The position numbers and the translations under genes are program-made. This document shows, piece by piece, positions 17,859 to 26,256 of a stretch of 64,000 nucleotides of DNA. Origin of the DNA: Bog-105 sp965277855 (GTDB taxonomy: Bacteria > Acidobacteriota > Terriglobia > Bryobacterales > Bryobacteraceae); the NCBI GenBank assembly GCA_965277855.1, contig OZ255847.1:5642001-5706000 (forward strand). The letters are read 5' to 3'. Each line of letters starts with the position of its first letter. Positions within the stretch are counted from its first letter, which is position 1. The notes under the pieces were generated by a model. The model saw only the letters and a list, made by a program, of their open reading frames with translations, made no database searches and was not told where the DNA came from.

Positions 17859-18797
17859 ATGCCACTCGAACCCTCGATTCGCGCGCGGCTGGATGCCGTG
17901 GCTGCCCTGGGATATCTCCCGACCGAACAATTGAGCCCGGCGGAAGTGCGCGCACGATTGGCTGAGTTGGTTTTGCAGCAGGCTGCCGGGCCTGGCGACG
18001 GTCTGATTGCGTCGGAGGGCTACGTTCCTGGGCAGAACGGGGGAATCCCTTTGCGGCTGTATACGCCCGCTGGCGCCGAGAACGCTCCGCTGGTCGTCTA
18101 TTTTCACGGGGGCGGCTGGATGAGCGGAACCCTCGATTCGCATGACGCTTTTTGCCGCCGCCTGGCCTTACAGAGTCAGGCCGTCATGGCATCGGTTGCC
18201 TACCGGCTAGCCCCGGAACATCCTTTCCCTGCGGCCCCGGAAGACTGTCTGGCTGCCGTTGATTGGGCTTTCGCACAAGCCGCCGCTTGGCAAGTGGATC
18301 CGCAGCGAATCCTGGTCGCAGGAGACAGCGCCGGGGGCAATCTGGCCGCGGTCGTCTCTCTGATGCGGCGCGATCGCGGCAGCGGTCCGCCACTCGCCGG
18401 ACAGATTCTGCTTTGGCCCGTGACCCGCTACTACGATCCGCCGACACCGTCTTATCAGGAGTTTCGCGATGGTTATGGCCTGACTGCCGCCGGGATGGCG
18501 TATATGTGGGATTTGTATCTGGCCAATCGCTCGGCGGCCGAATTTGCCTATGCGGCGCCGTTGCGCTCGCAAGATGTAAGCCTGCTACCGCCCGCTCTGG
18601 TGATTACCGCCGAATACGACATTCTGCGAGACGAAGGCAACGAGTACGCGGAGCAGCTTGTGGCGGCCGGCGTGCCGGTTGAGCACCACTGTATGGACGG
18701 CGTGAATCACGGATTCGCGGTTTGGCCGGACGCCGACCCGGATCTGGCGCAAGCGCGCGCCGCTCGCCGGATCATGGCTCGTTTTATTCGACCGTAA
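17859..18797 (+). CDS. Alpha/beta hydrolase, hormone-sensitive-lipase family
   Basis: 312 residues from the ATG at 17859 (MPLEPSIRARLDAVAALGYL). A longer reading exists upstream but runs antisense through the FG-GAP gene and carries no homology. Family markers are the oxyanion motif HGGGW (about residue 83), the nucleophile elbow GDSAGG (Ser about 156), the acid in AEYDILRDE (about 253) and the catalytic His in VNHGFAV (about 284). It is predicted to be a cytosolic carboxylesterase/lipase acting on short acyl esters; the natural substrate is unknown. The end overlaps glmS tail-to-tail by 14 bp. Confidence 0.88.
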   Translation: MPLEPSIRARLDAVAALGYLPTEQLSPAEVRARLAELVLQQAAGPGDGLIASEGYVPGQNGGIPLRLYTPAGAENAPLVVYFHGGGWMSGTLDSHDAFCRRLALQSQAVMASVAYRLAPEHPFPAAPEDCLAAVDWAFAQAAAWQVDPQRILVAGDSAGGNLAAVVSLMRRDRGSGPPLAGQILLWPVTRYYDPPTPSYQEFRDGYGLTAAGMAYMWDLYLANRSAAEFAYAAPLRSQDVSLLPPALVITAEYDILRDEGNEYAEQLVAAGVPVEHHCMDGVNHGFAVWPDADPDLAQARAARRIMARFIRP

Positions 18798-20637
18798 CGC
18801 TCTTGGCCAGATTGCGCGGCTGATCGACATCGCAACCGCGGCGCACGGCAATGTGATACGCCAGCAACTGCATCGGAATCATCTCGAGCAGAGGAAGCAG
18901 CAGTTCGCGAGTCACCGGAATAGTAATCAGATGATCGGCCATTTTGGCGACCTCTTCGTCCCCTTCACAAGCAATTGCCACCACGCGTCCGCTGCGCGCC
19001 TTGACTTCCTGAATATTCGAGAGTGTTTTCTCATAATGCACTTTGCTCTCTTCGGATTCCGGATCCTTGGTGGCCAGCACCACAACGGGCAAATTTTCGT
19101 CGATCAAGGCGTTCGGTCCATGCTTCATCTCGCCGGCCGGATAGCCTTCGGCGTGGATGTAGGAAATCTCCTTCAGTTTGAGCGCTCCTTCGAGCGCGAT
19201 CGGGAAATGGATGCCACGGCCCAGGTAGAGGAAATCCTGGGCGCGGAACAGATCCTTAATCAGTTCGTCATAACTGTCGTTTTGCGCCAGCACCTGTTCG
19301 AGTTTGCCCGGGATGTGAGCGAGTTCCTGCACCAGGTCGCAGGCGGCTTTGTTGCTCAAGACGCCGCGCACCTGGCCGAGGTGCATGCCGAGAATAATGA
19401 GCGCCGTTAACTGCGAGGTGAAAGCTTTAGTAGAGGCCACCCCGATCTCGGGGCCGGCATGGGTCAGCAGGGTGCCGGAGGCTTCGCGGGTGATCATCGA
19501 GCCGACCACGTTGCAGATGGCGAGCGTTTTCGATCCTTTGGCTTTAGCCTCGCGCAGGGCAGCCAGCGTGTCGGCCGTTTCGCCCGATTGCGAAATGACG
19601 ACAGTAAGGGTATTCGGCTGGATGATCGGATCGCGGTAGCGGAACTCACTGCCATAATCGACTTCGACCGGGATGCGGGCCAGCCGTTCGAGGATAATTT
19701 TGCCCGCCAGACCGGCGTGCCAACTGGTGCCGCAAGCGACGATCTTCACCTGCTGAAACTTCAGGAAGTCGGCTTCCGGAATATCGACCTCGTTCAGGAA
19801 TACGCGGCCGCTCTCGAGTCCGACACGGCCGAGCATGGTGTCTTTGACGGCGCGCGGCTGCTCAAAAATTTCTTTGAGCATGAAATGCTTAAATCCGCCC
19901 TTTTCCGCCATAACCGGGTCCCACAGTATTCGGGTGACCTGGCGGCGGACGGTTTTGCCGTCGAAATCGGTCAGTTTGACGCCGTCCGGCGTGAGCACGG
20001 CCACGTCGCCGTCGCTCAAAAAGAACATGTCGCGGGTATGGCTGAGAATGGCGGGGACATCGGAGGCGACGAAAAACTCGTTTTCACCCAAGCCAACGAC
20101 CACCGGCGGCCCGGAACGGGCGGCCACAATCTTGTGCGGATCGGTAGAGGAAATGACCGAGATGGCGAAGACGCCGTGGATCTCCTTGAGCGCCGCCCGG
20201 ACTGCGTCTTCCAGGCTGCCGTTGAGGTATTTTTCGATCAGATGGGCGATGACTTCAGTGTCGGTTTCGGTCTTGAACGTGTGCCCTTCGGCGGTCAGTT
20301 CTTTGCGCAATGGCAGGTAATTCTCGACTATGCCGTTGTGTACCACCACAATCCGTCCAGTGCAGTCGCGATGGGGATGGGCGTTCTCTTCGGTGGGCCG
20401 TCCGTGCGTGGCCCAGCGCGTATGTCCAATGCCGTAGGAGCCGGCCAGCGGCTGCGCGCGCAATACATCTTCCAGATTGCGCAATTTGCCCGAAGCGCGG
20501 CGCACTTCAAGGGTATTCGAGCCGTTGAGCACGGCGACGCCGGCTGAATCGTAGCCCCGGTATTCGAGCCGGCGCAGGCCATCGACAATGATGGGTACCG
20601 CTTCGCGGCCGCCAATATATCCGACAATTCCACACAT
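18784..20637 (-). CDS. glmS: Glutamine--fructose-6-phosphate aminotransferase (isomerizing)
   Basis: 617 residues, full length for GlmS. It makes glucosamine-6-phosphate from fructose-6-phosphate and glutamine, the first step toward UDP-GlcNAc for peptidoglycan and LPS. The protein begins MCGIVGYIGGREAVPI with Cys2 as the glutaminase nucleophile, followed by RWATHGRPTEENAHPHRDCTG. Two SIS domains carry SQSGETADTLAALREAK and HAEGYPAGEMKHGPNALID, and the end DQPRNLAKSVTVE is the conserved C-terminal tail. The gene lies 66 bp downstream of purS on the same strand. I see no glmS ribozyme in that short gap. Confidence 0.97.
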   Translation of the reverse strand: MCGIVGYIGGREAVPIIVDGLRRLEYRGYDSAGVAVLNGSNTLEVRRASGKLRNLEDVLRAQPLAGSYGIGHTRWATHGRPTEENAHPHRDCTGRIVVVHNGIVENYLPLRKELTAEGHTFKTETDTEVIAHLIEKYLNGSLEDAVRAALKEIHGVFAISVISSTDPHKIVAARSGPPVVVGLGENEFFVASDVPAILSHTRDMFFLSDGDVAVLTPDGVKLTDFDGKTVRRQVTRILWDPVMAEKGGFKHFMLKEIFEQPRAVKDTMLGRVGLESGRVFLNEVDIPEADFLKFQQVKIVACGTSWHAGLAGKIILERLARIPVEVDYGSEFRYRDPIIQPNTLTVVISQSGETADTLAALREAKAKGSKTLAICNVVGSMITREASGTLLTHAGPEIGVASTKAFTSQLTALIILGMHLGQVRGVLSNKAACDLVQELAHIPGKLEQVLAQNDSYDELIKDLFRAQDFLYLGRGIHFPIALEGALKLKEISYIHAEGYPAGEMKHGPNALIDENLPVVVLATKDPESEESKVHYEKTLSNIQEVKARSGRVVAIACEGDEEVAKMADHLITIPVTRELLLPLLEMIPMQLLAYHIAVRRGCDVDQPRNLAKSVTVE

Positions 20638-20703
20638 AAGAGTGAATTTAAAGTACTTCCTAGTCTAAGGGTTTCCGGCAATTTTTGCCTGCAGGAAAGC
20701 AGC

Positions 20704-20949
20704 TTAGTCCATGAGATCAATCCGGTACTCTTCAATGACCGGATTCGAGAGCACGTCGCGGCTGATAGCCTCGAGCGCTTGGGTGGCGGCCTCGCGCGAC
20801 AACTCTTCCGCCAAGCCGATTTCGAAATACTTGCCCTGCCGGACAGAAGCGATTTCCTGGTGTCCCAATCCCTGCAATGCCGAGCAGATGGTCTGGCCTT
20901 GTGGGTCGAGCACGCTCGGCTTCATGGATACGTATACGCGCGCGGTCAT
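20704..20949 (-). CDS. purS: Phosphoribosylformylglycinamidine synthase subunit PurS
   Basis: 81 residues, the usual PurS length. MTARVYVSMKPSVLDPQGQT, ALQGLGHQEIASVRQGKYFE and the C-terminal NPVIEEYRIDL match the small structural subunit that bridges PurQ (ammonia donor) and small-type PurL in step four of purine synthesis. purQ and purL are not adjacent; upstream is a GtrA protein and downstream is glmS. Both PurS and GlmS belong to glutamine-dependent amidotransfer systems, but that may be coincidence. Confidence 0.93.
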   Translation of the reverse strand: MTARVYVSMKPSVLDPQGQTICSALQGLGHQEIASVRQGKYFEIGLAEELSREAATQALEAISRDVLSNPVIEEYRIDLMD

Positions 20950-20978
20950 AGAGTCCTATTCTAATGGGGCAGGGAGCG

Positions 20979-21488
20979 TTACAGCTCGGGAGCGGGCGCA
21001 GGACGGAAAGAAAACTTCTTGTGCCCCACAAAGCTGTAGATGACGCCGAAGCCGGTGAGCAGCGCCGCGCCCACATAGGGAGCGAGGTGGCCGAGGCCGA
21101 AGGCATGCCGGATGAATTCGACGATGGCCGGCAGAAGAAAGAGGCTGGGCAGCATGCCGCTGCCATAAACGGCCAAGCATTTTAGCCACTCTTTTCGATA
21201 GTTGCCTTTGGTTTTGAACACGAACCATTTGTAACCGAGAAAGGCGACGGTGATGTTCAGGAAACTCGAAAGGACCATCGCGACCATGTAGCTGCCTCGG
21301 AAATACGGCTCAAGTAAGGCGGTAAAAGCAGCAAAGGTTGCATAGCCGAAGAGCGTATTCCAAGCTCCTACCAGCAGATAGCGCAGGAACTGGCCGGGCG
21401 GAATGTGGCTGAGAAGACGGCTGACCAGAGGAATACGTTGAAACCTGGAGAGCTGGCGGTCGGGCGGTGCTTCAGTTTCGAGTGGCAG
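20979..21488 (-). CDS. GtrA family membrane protein (non-canonical start)
   Basis: Translation of the open frame gives a four-helix GtrA protein: FLRYLLVGAWNTLFGYATFA, then MVAMVLSSFLNITVAFLGYK, the motif WFVFKTKG, and further helices ending VGHKKFSFRP. GtrA-type proteins flip polyprenyl-linked sugars or act in cell-wall glycosylation. The only ATG in frame (21287) would delete the first helix, so the real start must lie upstream. The frame is open back to a TAG at 21497-21495 and contains no ATG, GTG or TTG there. I provisionally use the CTG at 21488, just after AGGAG (21496-21492). Other options are CTG 21428 or ATT 21434. Confidence 0.65.
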   Translation of the reverse strand: MPLETEAPPDRQLSRFQRIPLVSRLLSHIPPGQFLRYLLVGAWNTLFGYATFAAFTALLEPYFRGSYMVAMVLSSFLNITVAFLGYKWFVFKTKGNYRKEWLKCLAVYGSGMLPSLFLLPAIVEFIRHAFGLGHLAPYVGAALLTGFGVIYSFVGHKKFSFRPAPAPEL

Positions 21489-21550
21489 AAGCTCCTATTT
21501 TACCGTTTTTGCGGGAAGATTTAGGGAGGGAAGTACTGGCAAACTGGATT

Positions 21551-21576
21551 CAAACAATTGTGATCCCAATTGTTTG
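21551..21576. promoter_or_regulatory. 26-bp perfect inverted repeat, candidate operator
   Basis: CAAACAATTG, a 6-base spacer TGATCC, and CAATTGTTTG form 10-bp perfect arms in an AT-rich patch. It sits midway between the divergent GtrA and metallo-hydrolase genes and has no T-run on either side, so a protein-binding site or a cruciform is likelier than a terminator. Confidence 0.5.
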
Positions 21577-21648
21577 GTACAACTAATGGAAAGTGCTGCT
21601 GCTGTTTTCAAGATTGTCCTGGGCGAGAGCGGGCCGGCAGACGAAACG

Positions 21649-21711
21649 GGAGCGGGCTTGTATTCTAGCGGAGCGAGCTTATCTTCGGGCGGAGCGGTTT
21701 TATTCTTAAAA
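21649..21711 (+). repeat. Three tandem imperfect 21-bp repeats
   Basis: Copies begin at 21649, 21670 and 21691, exactly 21 bp apart: GGAGCGGGCTTGTATTC, GGAGCGAGCTTATCTTC and GGAGCGGTTTTATTCTT (first 17 bases of each). A 21-bp period is two helical turns, so each copy faces the same side of DNA. The third copy supplies the apparent GGAG ribosome site and ATT start of the metallo-hydrolase. Confidence 0.55.
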
Positions 21712-22478
21712 TCTGTATTCTCGCGAGCAGCAGTGCCGGGAACTCGCTGTTTCTGGCAACCGAGCGGACGCGCATTCTGATCGATGCGGGCATCAGCCGG
21801 CGCGAACTGGCGAAGCGCCTGGCGGCTATCGGCGAAGATGCGGCTCAGCTCGATGCGGTTCTATTGACGCACGAACACTGTGATCACACCTGCGGGCTGA
21901 GTACGCTCGTGAAATTGTCGGGTGGCCGGCTGCCGGTGTATTTGACGCGCTCGACCGCGCCGTGCCTGGAGTGGGGCGAGGTCCGGCCCGTGCTCGAAAC
22001 CTTCCAGGCCGGCTGCGGGTTCACCATCGGCGATTTCGATGTCTCGAGCTTCACGATTCCGCACGATGCGGCCGATCCGGTGGGCTACACGGTGCGCGCC
22101 CAGGGCATCAAAGTGGCGCTCGCGACCGACCTCGGCTATCTGCCCGATTCGCTGCGGGTGCATTTCCGCGATACCGATGTTCTGGTGCTCGAATCGAACC
22201 ATGATCTCGAGATGTTGCGGGTGGGGCCCTACCCCTGGTCGGTCAAGCAGCGGGTGATGAGCCGGCGGGGGCACCTGTCGAACGAGGTGGCGGCTGGCTT
22301 TATTCGCCAGGAACTCGATACGCGGGTGTCGACTTTGATTCTTGGCCATATCAGCGAGCACAATAATCATCCGGAACTGGTGCGTAAAATGGGCATAGAA
22401 GCGCTGCACGGGCGGACGCTGTTTACCCGGCTGGTGATCGCAGAGCCGGGCGTACAGTCGGAAGTATTCTGTTACTGA
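21702..22478 (+). CDS. YycJ/WalJ-like MBL-fold metallo-hydrolase (apparent ATT start)
   Basis: 258 residues when read from an ATT at 21702. The N-terminal strand and loop KICILASSSAGNSLFLATE and RILIDAGISRRELAKRL are conserved in the family, followed by the metal motif THEHCDH (residues 56-62), HDAADPVGY and LGHISEHNNHPELV. YycJ-type enzymes act as nucleases or hydrolases of unknown substrate. An in-frame TAG at 21666-21668 limits the upstream side, and no ATG, GTG, TTG or CTG lies between it and the conserved block. GGAG at 21691-21694, seven bases before the ATT, supports that start. A shorter reading from TTG 21864 would lose the first strands of the fold. A sequencing error is the alternative. 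Confidence 0.75.
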   Translation: MLKICILASSSAGNSLFLATERTRILIDAGISRRELAKRLAAIGEDAAQLDAVLLTHEHCDHTCGLSTLVKLSGGRLPVYLTRSTAPCLEWGEVRPVLETFQAGCGFTIGDFDVSSFTIPHDAADPVGYTVRAQGIKVALATDLGYLPDSLRVHFRDTDVLVLESNHDLEMLRVGPYPWSVKQRVMSRRGHLSNEVAAGFIRQELDTRVSTLILGHISEHNNHPELVRKMGIEALHGRTLFTRLVIAEPGVQSEVFCY

Positions 22479-22691
22479 TCTTTTGTTACTGGTTTGGCTC
22501 AAACGCTCGTCTCACTTTACACAAAGAACTGATGTGATTGACCTGTAAAAGCCGCCGGAACTAGGCTGGATCTCGAATCCGCTACGCAACGGCAAGCATC
22601 TCCTAGAACGTGGCGAAGCACCTCGAGGGCGCTTTAGCATAGCGGAAACACAGCATTTTCTTAGGAAAGACAGAAAGAAGGAGGTTTATTC
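22479..22691 (+). promoter_or_regulatory. Upstream region of catalase
   Basis: 213 bp with no gene. It ends in a strong ribosome-binding site AAGAAGGAGG (22675-22684) eight bases before the GTG start of the catalase. A GGAAC at 22558-22562 resembles an ECF-sigma -35 element, but I cannot pair it with a convincing -10. Confidence 0.4.
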
Positions 22692-24287
22692 GTGGCAAAC
22701 AATCAAAATCCAAACGGCAGCGCAACTAATGGACATAGCAGCAACGGGAATAAGGGCCCGGGCGAAGTGGATGCGGGCGGAACGCAGCCCAATCCGCAGC
22801 TGACCACCAACTCAGGCCGTCCGGTGGGAGACAATCAGAATTCCCTGTCGGCGGGCCGGCGCGGTCCCCTGCTGATGGAGGATTACCTCCTGTTCGAGAA
22901 GATGGCTCAATTCAATCGCGAGCGTGTTCCCGAGCGGGTGGTCCATGCCAAGGGCTCAGGCGCCCACGGCAAATTTACTGTGACGCACGATATTTCGCAG
23001 TACACCACCGCCAAGTTGTTCTCGAAAGTGGGGAACACGTGCGAGACGTTTGCCCGGTTCTCTACCGTGGGCGGCGAAAAAGGTTCGGCGGATACGGCTC
23101 GGGACCCGCGCGGTTTCGCGCTTAAGTTTTATACCGAAGAAGGCAATTGGGACATGGTGGGCAACAACACGCCCATTTTCTTTATCCGCGATCCGCTGAA
23201 ATTTGGCGACTTCATTCACACGCAGAAACGCGAGCCGCAGACCAACCTGAAATCCCCGACGATGATGTGGGACTTCTGGTCTTTGTCGCCTGAGTCGCTG
23301 CACCAGGTCAGTTTCCTGTTTAGCGATCGCGGCACTCCGGACGGCTACCGGCACATGAATGGCTATTCGAGCCACACGTTTTCTTTGATTAACGCCAAGG
23401 ACGAATTGTTCTACGTGAAATGGCACTTTAAGACCAAGCAGGGCAACAAGACGCTGGATGCCAAAAAGGCCGGAGAGCTGGCAGGCTCGGATCCGGATTA
23501 CGCGCAGCGTGACCTGTTCCATGCCATTGAGAAGGGCGAGTTCCCGCAATGGGATGTCTTCTTGCAAATCATGCCGGAGGCCGAAGCGTCGAAGCCGAGT
23601 TACAACCCTTTCGATTTGACCAAGGTTTGGCCGCATCGCGAGTATCCGCCGGTACCGGTCGGTGTGTTCGAGTTGAACCGGAACCCGTCGAACTATCACG
23701 CCGAAGTAGAGCAAGCCGCCTTTAACCCCGTGAATATTCTGCCGGGGATGGGATTCAGCCCGGATAAGATGTTGCAGGGACGCCTGGTTTCGTATCCGGA
23801 CGCACACCGCTACCGGATTGGGACCAACTATGAGGCATTGCCGGTAAACGCGCCGAAGTGCCCGATGGCCAACTACAATCGCGACGGAGCGATGCGCTTC
23901 GATGGCAACTTCGGTGCGCTGCCTAACTACGAACCGAACAGTTTTGGCGGCCCGAAACAGGCCGATCGTTTTAGAGAGCGCCCGGAAGCGCTTTCGGGAG
24001 AACCGGCGGCCCGCTACGATCATCGGGAAGGAAACGATGATTACGTGCAGGTCGGGGTCTTTTTCCGCATGCTCGACGAGGGTGCGAAGGACCGCCTCTG
24101 CCAGAACATTGCGCAGAGTCTGGGCCAGACACCGGAGCGCATCCAGAAGCTGCAGTTGACGCATTTTGAAAAAGCCGATCCCGGTTATCGCGCCCGCGTG
24201 GAAAAATTCCTGTCGCAAAACGAGCGCCCGGAATTTATTCACGGGCCGGACGAAGCCGAGTACGCGACCCGGCTGCCGGAGAAGTAG
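22692..24287 (+). CDS. Heme catalase, small-subunit clade
   Basis: 531 residues. It dismutates hydrogen peroxide to water and oxygen. The catalytic His lies in ERVVHAKGSGAHG (about residue 85), the Asn region in RDPRGFALKFYTEEG (about 138), and the proximal heme ligand Tyr in RLVSYPDAHRYRIG (about 369). The first 55 residues (Asn/Gly-rich, NGSATNGHSSNGNKG) are a low-complexity extension before the conserved GPLLMEDYLLFEKM. The start is GTG behind a strong AAGGAGG. A clear intrinsic terminator follows at 24321. It stands as a single-gene transcript. Confidence 0.96.
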   Translation: MANNQNPNGSATNGHSSNGNKGPGEVDAGGTQPNPQLTTNSGRPVGDNQNSLSAGRRGPLLMEDYLLFEKMAQFNRERVPERVVHAKGSGAHGKFTVTHDISQYTTAKLFSKVGNTCETFARFSTVGGEKGSADTARDPRGFALKFYTEEGNWDMVGNNTPIFFIRDPLKFGDFIHTQKREPQTNLKSPTMMWDFWSLSPESLHQVSFLFSDRGTPDGYRHMNGYSSHTFSLINAKDELFYVKWHFKTKQGNKTLDAKKAGELAGSDPDYAQRDLFHAIEKGEFPQWDVFLQIMPEAEASKPSYNPFDLTKVWPHREYPPVPVGVFELNRNPSNYHAEVEQAAFNPVNILPGMGFSPDKMLQGRLVSYPDAHRYRIGTNYEALPVNAPKCPMANYNRDGAMRFDGNFGALPNYEPNSFGGPKQADRFRERPEALSGEPAARYDHREGNDDYVQVGVFFRMLDEGAKDRLCQNIAQSLGQTPERIQKLQLTHFEKADPGYRARVEKFLSQNERPEFIHGPDEAEYATRLPEK

Positions 24288-24320
24288 ATCCCTCCCATTC
24301 GCATTCGAACGACCAAGAAG

Positions 24321-24345
24321 AGGCTGCCTGCGGGCAGCCTTTTTT
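24321..24345 (+). terminator. Rho-independent terminator after catalase
   Basis: AGGCTGCC, loop TGCG, GGCAGCCT, followed by six T (24340-24345, the first being the last base of the stem). The stem is 8 bp and perfect, 33 bp after the catalase stop and before purB. Confidence 0.9.
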
Positions 24346-24381
24346 CTTAGCAATAACCGTTTAGCGACAATAAACAAGGAC

Positions 24382-25692
24382 ATGATTGCCCGTTATACGC
24401 GCCCGGCGATGGGCGCTATCTGGAGTGAACAAAACAAGTATGCATGCTGGCTCGCTGTAGAGCTGGCCACTGCGGAGGCGCTGGCGGAAACGGGCGAAGT
24501 CCCTTCCGGGGCCGCTCATGCCTTGCGCGCGCATGCTGGTTTTTCACTCGACCGTGTGCAGGCGATTGAGCGCGAAGTCCGGCACGATGTGATTGCCTTC
24601 ACGACAGCGGTCGCGGAAACTATGCGGGCCGCAGGCGGGGCGGAAGCTTCGCGCTGGCTGCATTTCGGACTCACTTCGAACGATGTAGTAGATACGGCGC
24701 AAGCGCTACAGATCAAGGACGCATCCGCACTGATTGGGAGCGGCTTGGCCGAACTGTCTGCCGCGCTCGAGGCCTCGGCCTGGAAGTATAAAGATACGGT
24801 GCAAATCGGCCGCACGCACGGGATGCACGCGGAGCCGATTACCTTCGGGTTGAAGCTGGCGCTCTGGTGGGACGAAATCGAGCGTCAGGGCCGCCGGTTT
24901 GCCGCCGCCGCGGAAGAGATGCGGGTGGGAAAGATATCCGGCGCGGTGGGTACGTTTGCCCATATCGGTCCAGCCGCCGAGGAGAAGATTTGTGCCCGGC
25001 TGGGTTTGCGTGCTGCCCCGGTGAGCTCACAGGTGTTGTCGCGTGATCTGCATGCGCAGTATCTGGCGACGCTGGCCGGCATAGCCTCCAGTCTCGATAA
25101 AATCGCGGTCGAGATCCGGCATCTGCAGCGCAGTGAAGTCCGCGAAGCGGCCGAACCCTTTGCGGCCGGTCAAAAGGGGTCGTCGGCCATGCCGCACAAG
25201 CGCAATCCCATTACCTGCGAGCAGATTTCCGGCCTGGCGAGGGTGGTTCGCGGGAATGCGCAGGCGGGATTTGAAAATGTGCCGCTCTGGCATGAGCGCG
25301 ATATCTCGCACTCTTCGGTGGAGCGCGTCATCCTGCCCGATTCGACCATCCTGACCGATTATCTGCTGGCGAAAACTACCTGGCTGATCTCGGATTTGGT
25401 GGTTGATCCAGGGCGCATGCTGCGCAATTTAAACGAGTCCCAGGGCCTCGTCTTCTCCGGCCAGCTGCTGCTCGATCTGGCGGCGGCTGGCATGTTGCGG
25501 GAAGAGGCCTATGCGCTGGTGCAAAAACAGGCCATGGCGGCCTGGGAGACGGAATCCGATTTTCGCGCCGCTGTGATGGCCGACCCGGTCATCGGGCGTT
25601 ATCTCTCGCCGGAACAACTGGAACGAACGTTTTCTATCGAACGCCAATTGGGGAACGTGGATAATATTTTCCAACGAGTTTTTGGAAAATAA
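24382..25692 (+). CDS. purB: Adenylosuccinate lyase
   Basis: 436 residues from ATG 24382, preceded by AAGGA. It cleaves adenylosuccinate and SAICAR in purine synthesis. The protein begins MIARYTRPAMGAIWSEQNKY, carries the HFGLTSNDVVDTAQALQ and GRTHGMHAEPITFG motifs, and has the fumarase/aspartase superfamily signature GSSAMPHKRNPITCEQ (about residue 267). The frame stays open back into the catalase gene, but that extension is antisense-quality sequence and covers the terminator, so it is not used. purS lies about 3.5 kb away on the opposite strand. Confidence 0.95.
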   Translation: MIARYTRPAMGAIWSEQNKYACWLAVELATAEALAETGEVPSGAAHALRAHAGFSLDRVQAIEREVRHDVIAFTTAVAETMRAAGGAEASRWLHFGLTSNDVVDTAQALQIKDASALIGSGLAELSAALEASAWKYKDTVQIGRTHGMHAEPITFGLKLALWWDEIERQGRRFAAAAEEMRVGKISGAVGTFAHIGPAAEEKICARLGLRAAPVSSQVLSRDLHAQYLATLAGIASSLDKIAVEIRHLQRSEVREAAEPFAAGQKGSSAMPHKRNPITCEQISGLARVVRGNAQAGFENVPLWHERDISHSSVERVILPDSTILTDYLLAKTTWLISDLVVDPGRMLRNLNESQGLVFSGQLLLDLAAAGMLREEAYALVQKQAMAAWETESDFRAAVMADPVIGRYLSPEQLERTFSIERQLGNVDNIFQRVFGK

Positions 25693-25785
25693 GGGACACC
25701 ACTCCAGTAAAACAGCAAAAGGCCCTCGAATCGCAAGGAAAATCCTGGGTGCAAAATCCCGTTTTTCGGATACACTGGTCTCGTC

Positions 25786-26256
25786 ATGTTACAAAGTCGA
25801 CGCGACGCGGTCAGCAGAGATCTCGAATTGGCGAGAGTGCTGCTTGTCGACGATGATATGACCTCCCGTCTGACCCTAAAAGCAGTGCTCGAGGCCGGCG
25901 GCTACTTTGTCGATGCGGCTGCCTCGTCTGCCGAAGCGGTCGGGAAACTGGATGCGGAGCAATACGCGCTAGTTTTAAGTGATTTACAGATGGAATCGCC
26001 AGAAGCCGGTTTGCGGGTACTGGCACATGCCCGGCTGATGGATTACAAGCCAGCGACCGCTATTTTGACTACCTATCAAACTCGCAGCCCCGACCGGGTC
26101 CGCAGTCCCGACAGGCAGCGCCCGGTGCTGATCAAGCCGGAAGATTTGCCCGGGTTGCTGAGTAAAGTAGCGGACCTGATCAGCCAGCGGGCCGCCCGCC
26201 TGGTGGAGCGGCAAATGCGGGATACGGCTTTGAAATCAGGAGAGTTCGTCGCGTAA
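25786..26256 (+). CDS. Single-domain response regulator (receiver)
   Basis: 156 residues with one CheY-like receiver and no output domain. The acidic pair is in VLLVDDDMTSR (about residues 18-28), the phospho-acceptor Asp in VLSDLQME (about 66), the switch Thr in AILTTY and the conserved Lys in VLIKPEDL. An unusual small duplication, RSPDRVRSPDR, sits between beta-4 and beta-5, coded by two near-identical DNA stretches around 26084-26113. No histidine kinase is nearby. The 3' end overlaps the convergent hydrolase gene by 21 bp. Confidence 0.85.
   Translation: MLQSRRDAVSRDLELARVLLVDDDMTSRLTLKAVLEAGGYFVDAAASSAEAVGKLDAEQYALVLSDLQMESPEAGLRVLAHARLMDYKPATAILTTYQTRSPDRVRSPDRQRPVLIKPEDLPGLLSKVADLISQRAARLVERQMRDTALKSGEFVA

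Noticed and set aside
19459..20547. 362-codon frame antisense to glmS
   Set aside because: Its composition mirrors the glmS codon pattern, it has no family features, and glmS is unambiguous.
20638..20703. glmS ribozyme or riboswitch upstream of glmS
   Set aside because: Only 66 bp separate purS and glmS and no ribozyme-like structure is visible; the element is mainly known from Firmicutes.
21574..21780. 68-codon frame upstream of the metallo-hydrolase
   Set aside because: It starts inside the inverted repeat, runs out of frame with the conserved hydrolase and encodes nothing recognisable.
22956..24383. 475-codon open frame antisense to the catalase gene
   Set aside because: Arg/His/Leu-rich shadow of a strongly conserved catalase on the other strand, with no recognisable domain.
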